Positions 3,669 through 5,092 of a DNA stretch of 5,092 nt are shown piece after piece. The translations under genes and the position numbers were made by a program. The stretch is taken from NCBI GenBank assembly GCA_003445895.1, contig DMCD01000157.1, positions 1 to 5,092 of the forward strand, written 5' to 3'. Numbering within the stretch: position 1 is the stretch's first letter; the number at the start of each line of letters is the position of its first letter. The notes under the pieces are model-generated. The model ran no database searches. It worked only from the letters and a program-made list of their open reading frames with translations, and was not told where the DNA came from. The DNA is from Lachnoclostridium sp. (GTDB lineage: Bacteria > Bacillota > Clostridia > Lachnospirales > Lachnospiraceae).

Positions 3669-5092
3669 ATGCTGCATCTTTCCGGAAAAACAAAACGGTA
3701 TATTGCCGGCTTTTTCTGTGCGGGATTTCTTACCATGCTGACCCAGTATGCCGCACCGCAGGTATTTCCGGTGTATCTTCTCAGCTCCGTCCTGTACGGA
3801 TTTATCGTCATCACCTGGGCCGCCACCGTGGAACGGCGGATTACCCAGAGGGAGATGCGCAGGTACCTCCTCCGAGCCTCTCTCTGCATGGTGATTCTGT
3901 TTCTTCTCCGTATGGCGAAATATGATTTCTTTGCAGGCCTTCCCGATGTTACGCGGCTTCTGTGGTACGGCTACTACGCCCCGATCATCGCCGTGGCCGT
4001 TCTGTCCTTCCAGGCGGCGCTCTGTATCGGAAGAAGCCCGGACTGGAAGCCTTCCGGCCGCCTGGGGGCCCTCTGGATGGTTTCACTGGTCCTGATGCTG
4101 ACGGTTCTGACCAATGACCTGCACCGGCAGGTATTCGCCTTTGAGGGACCGGAGGAGACCTGGAGTGAAAGCTATCACTACGGCATCATGTTCTTTGTCA
4201 TCTACCTCTGGCTGTTTCTGCTGTTCGGCATGACCCTTCTTGCCGTGGCCCGCCGCTGCCGGAATGCGGCCGGGCGGAAGCTTCTCTGGGTACCCCTGCT
4301 CCCGCTCATTCTTGAACTTGGTTTTTCCGTGTTTCTGCAGACACGGGAGGGACATGTGCCCAGTTTTCTGGAACACAAGTTCGTGCAGTTCCAGGAGGTA
4401 TTCTGCTTCATGGTCATTGCCTTCTGGGAAAGCTGTATCCAGATCGGCCTCGTACCCTGCAACAGCGACTATGAGACGATCTTCGACCTTTCCAGCATCC
4501 GGGCGGAGATTGCGGATGAAGAACACCGGCCGGTGCTTCGCTCCGCAAAACCGCTGAATCTGACAAAGGAACAGATGATTCTGGCGGAGAAGGATGCCGT
4601 GATGCTGGACGAGGACCACCGGGTGCAGGGCCATCCTATCCGCGGCGGCGCGGTCTACTGGGTGGACAATATTTCCGGCATCCGCGCCATTCACGCGGCG
4701 CTCCGGGAAACCGGCGAACGGCTGTCGGAGGAAGGAATCCTTATCCGGGCGGAGAGCCGGATTTCCGAGCAGAAAGCCCGGGCGGAGGTGGAAAACCGCC
4801 TTTATGACAGCATGAATGAGCAGGTGCGTCCGCAGCTGGTAAGGATAGGAGAACTGCTTTCCTACGGGAATCAGACGGAGGAAAGCTTTAAGAGAAATCT
4901 GCGGGAGTGCATGGTGCTCTGCGCCTATATCAAGCGGCGGTCCAACCTGATGCTGATCGCCGACAGGAGTGAAGAAATCTCTTCCGAAGAGCTGTATCTG
5001 TCTATCCGGGAATCCCTGGAGTACCTGAAGCTTACGGGCGTGATGGCCATCGCGGAACAGAGCGGCCGCAGAATGTGGAGGGCGAAGGACCT
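3669..5092 (+). CDS. 7TM membrane sensor, histidine-kinase-like (3' end beyond window)
   Basis: Translation stays open from ATG 3669 (AGGAGG at 3657-3662, 6 bp before it) for 474 codons to the window edge. By hydrophobicity, membrane segments lie near residues 10-28, 31-53, 68-82, 97-121, 132-149, 171-195 and 203-224, with a further hydrophobic stretch at 243-261. VLTNDLH (146-152) and WESCIQIGLVPCNSDYE (253-269) are typical of the 7TM-type histidine kinase N-terminal domain (HisKA_7TM). Residues about 277-335 look PAS-like, ending GGAVYWVDN. A charged, probably coiled helix covers 338-378. ENRLYDSMNEQVRPQL (375-390) then aligns in style with the dimerisation helix of NRIHD-type kinases but has Y379 where the phospho-accepting His would be. 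YIKRRSNLMLI (420-430) and RESLEYL (447-453) lead toward a GHKL ATPase domain that would lie past the window edge. The stimulus and partner regulator are unknown. It is divergent from pyrB, with no evident functional link. Confidence 0.8.
   Translation, partial: MLHLSGKTKRYIAGFFCAGFLTMLTQYAAPQVFPVYLLSSVLYGFIVITWAATVERRITQREMRRYLLRASLCMVILFLLRMAKYDFFAGLPDVTRLLWYGYYAPIIAVAVLSFQAALCIGRSPDWKPSGRLGALWMVSLVLMLTVLTNDLHRQVFAFEGPEETWSESYHYGIMFFVIYLWLFLLFGMTLLAVARRCRNAAGRKLLWVPLLPLILELGFSVFLQTREGHVPSFLEHKFVQFQEVFCFMVIAFWESCIQIGLVPCNSDYETIFDLSSIRAEIADEEHRPVLRSAKPLNLTKEQMILAEKDAVMLDEDHRVQGHPIRGGAVYWVDNISGIRAIHAALRETGERLSEEGILIRAESRISEQKARAEVENRLYDSMNEQVRPQLVRIGELLSYGNQTEESFKRNLRECMVLCAYIKRRSNLMLIADRSEEISSEELYLSIRESLEYLKLTGVMAIAEQSGRRMWRAKD

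Noticed and set aside
3572..3925. Plus-strand open frame of 117 codons over the sensor promoter and start
   Set aside because: It is in a different frame from the sensor gene, starts inside the pyrB promoter region with no ribosome site, and runs across the candidate -10.
4083..4694. Minus-strand open frame of 203 codons opposite the sensor gene
   Set aside because: The plus strand carries a continuous 474-codon frame with a ribosome site, membrane segments and family motifs; the opposite frame has low-complexity, His/Gln-rich content typical of antisense reading.

Overview
The window looks like a chromosomal segment from an anaerobic Firmicute, most plausibly a Clostridia/Lachnospiraceae-type organism. 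This rests on moderately high GC with purine-rich Shine-Dalgarno sites, heavy AGA use in trxB, adjacent pyrB and pyrI genes, a glycine riboswitch in front of a thioredoxin reductase gene, and a 7TM-type sensor protein of the kind common in that group. It is an inference from sequence style and was not tested by any search.

Layout, left to right. (1) Positions 1-57 are the 3' tail of an unidentified plus-strand gene. (2) 58-158 is a spacer with a strong hairpin and TACAG heptad repeats. (3) 159-467 is a 102-residue open frame that looks like the two ends of a GT4-type glycosyltransferase joined by a large in-frame deletion. (4) 471-788 on the minus strand is an open frame with no start codon that resembles the ligand-binding half of a TetR-type regulator without its DNA-binding domain. 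The two remnants converge with only 3 bp between their stop codons, so 159-788 looks like a small zone of gene decay. (5) 782-1057 is the control region of trxB: a candidate promoter whose spacer is a (TA)9 tract, a single-aptamer glycine riboswitch (829-906), a linker with a duplicated octamer, and a terminator-like hairpin with a T-rich tail (945-990). (6) 1058-2002 is trxB, an NADPH-dependent thioredoxin reductase. (7) 2003-2140 is the gap between convergent genes, with two strong hairpins. (8) 3492 down to 2141 is a minus-strand pyrB-pyrI operon encoding the catalytic and regulatory chains of aspartate carbamoyltransferase. (9) 3493-3668 is a divergent promoter region. (10) From 3669 to the window edge runs a plus-strand 7TM membrane sensor, histidine-kinase-like, incomplete at its 3' end. 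It has a tyrosine where the phospho-accepting histidine would be expected.

How the parts fit. The riboswitch ties thioredoxin reductase expression to glycine level. In clostridial amino-acid fermentation the thioredoxin system supplies electrons to glycine reductase, so the sensible inference is that this organism raises (or otherwise tunes) its thioredoxin system when glycine is available. The pyrBI pair carries out and feedback-controls the committed step of pyrimidine synthesis. The sensor gene is divergent from pyrB, and nothing in the sequence links it to pyrimidines. The most notable finding is the glycine riboswitch-terminator-trxB unit with a possibly slippage-prone promoter. No wholly new system (defence island, CRISPR, mobile element) is visible.
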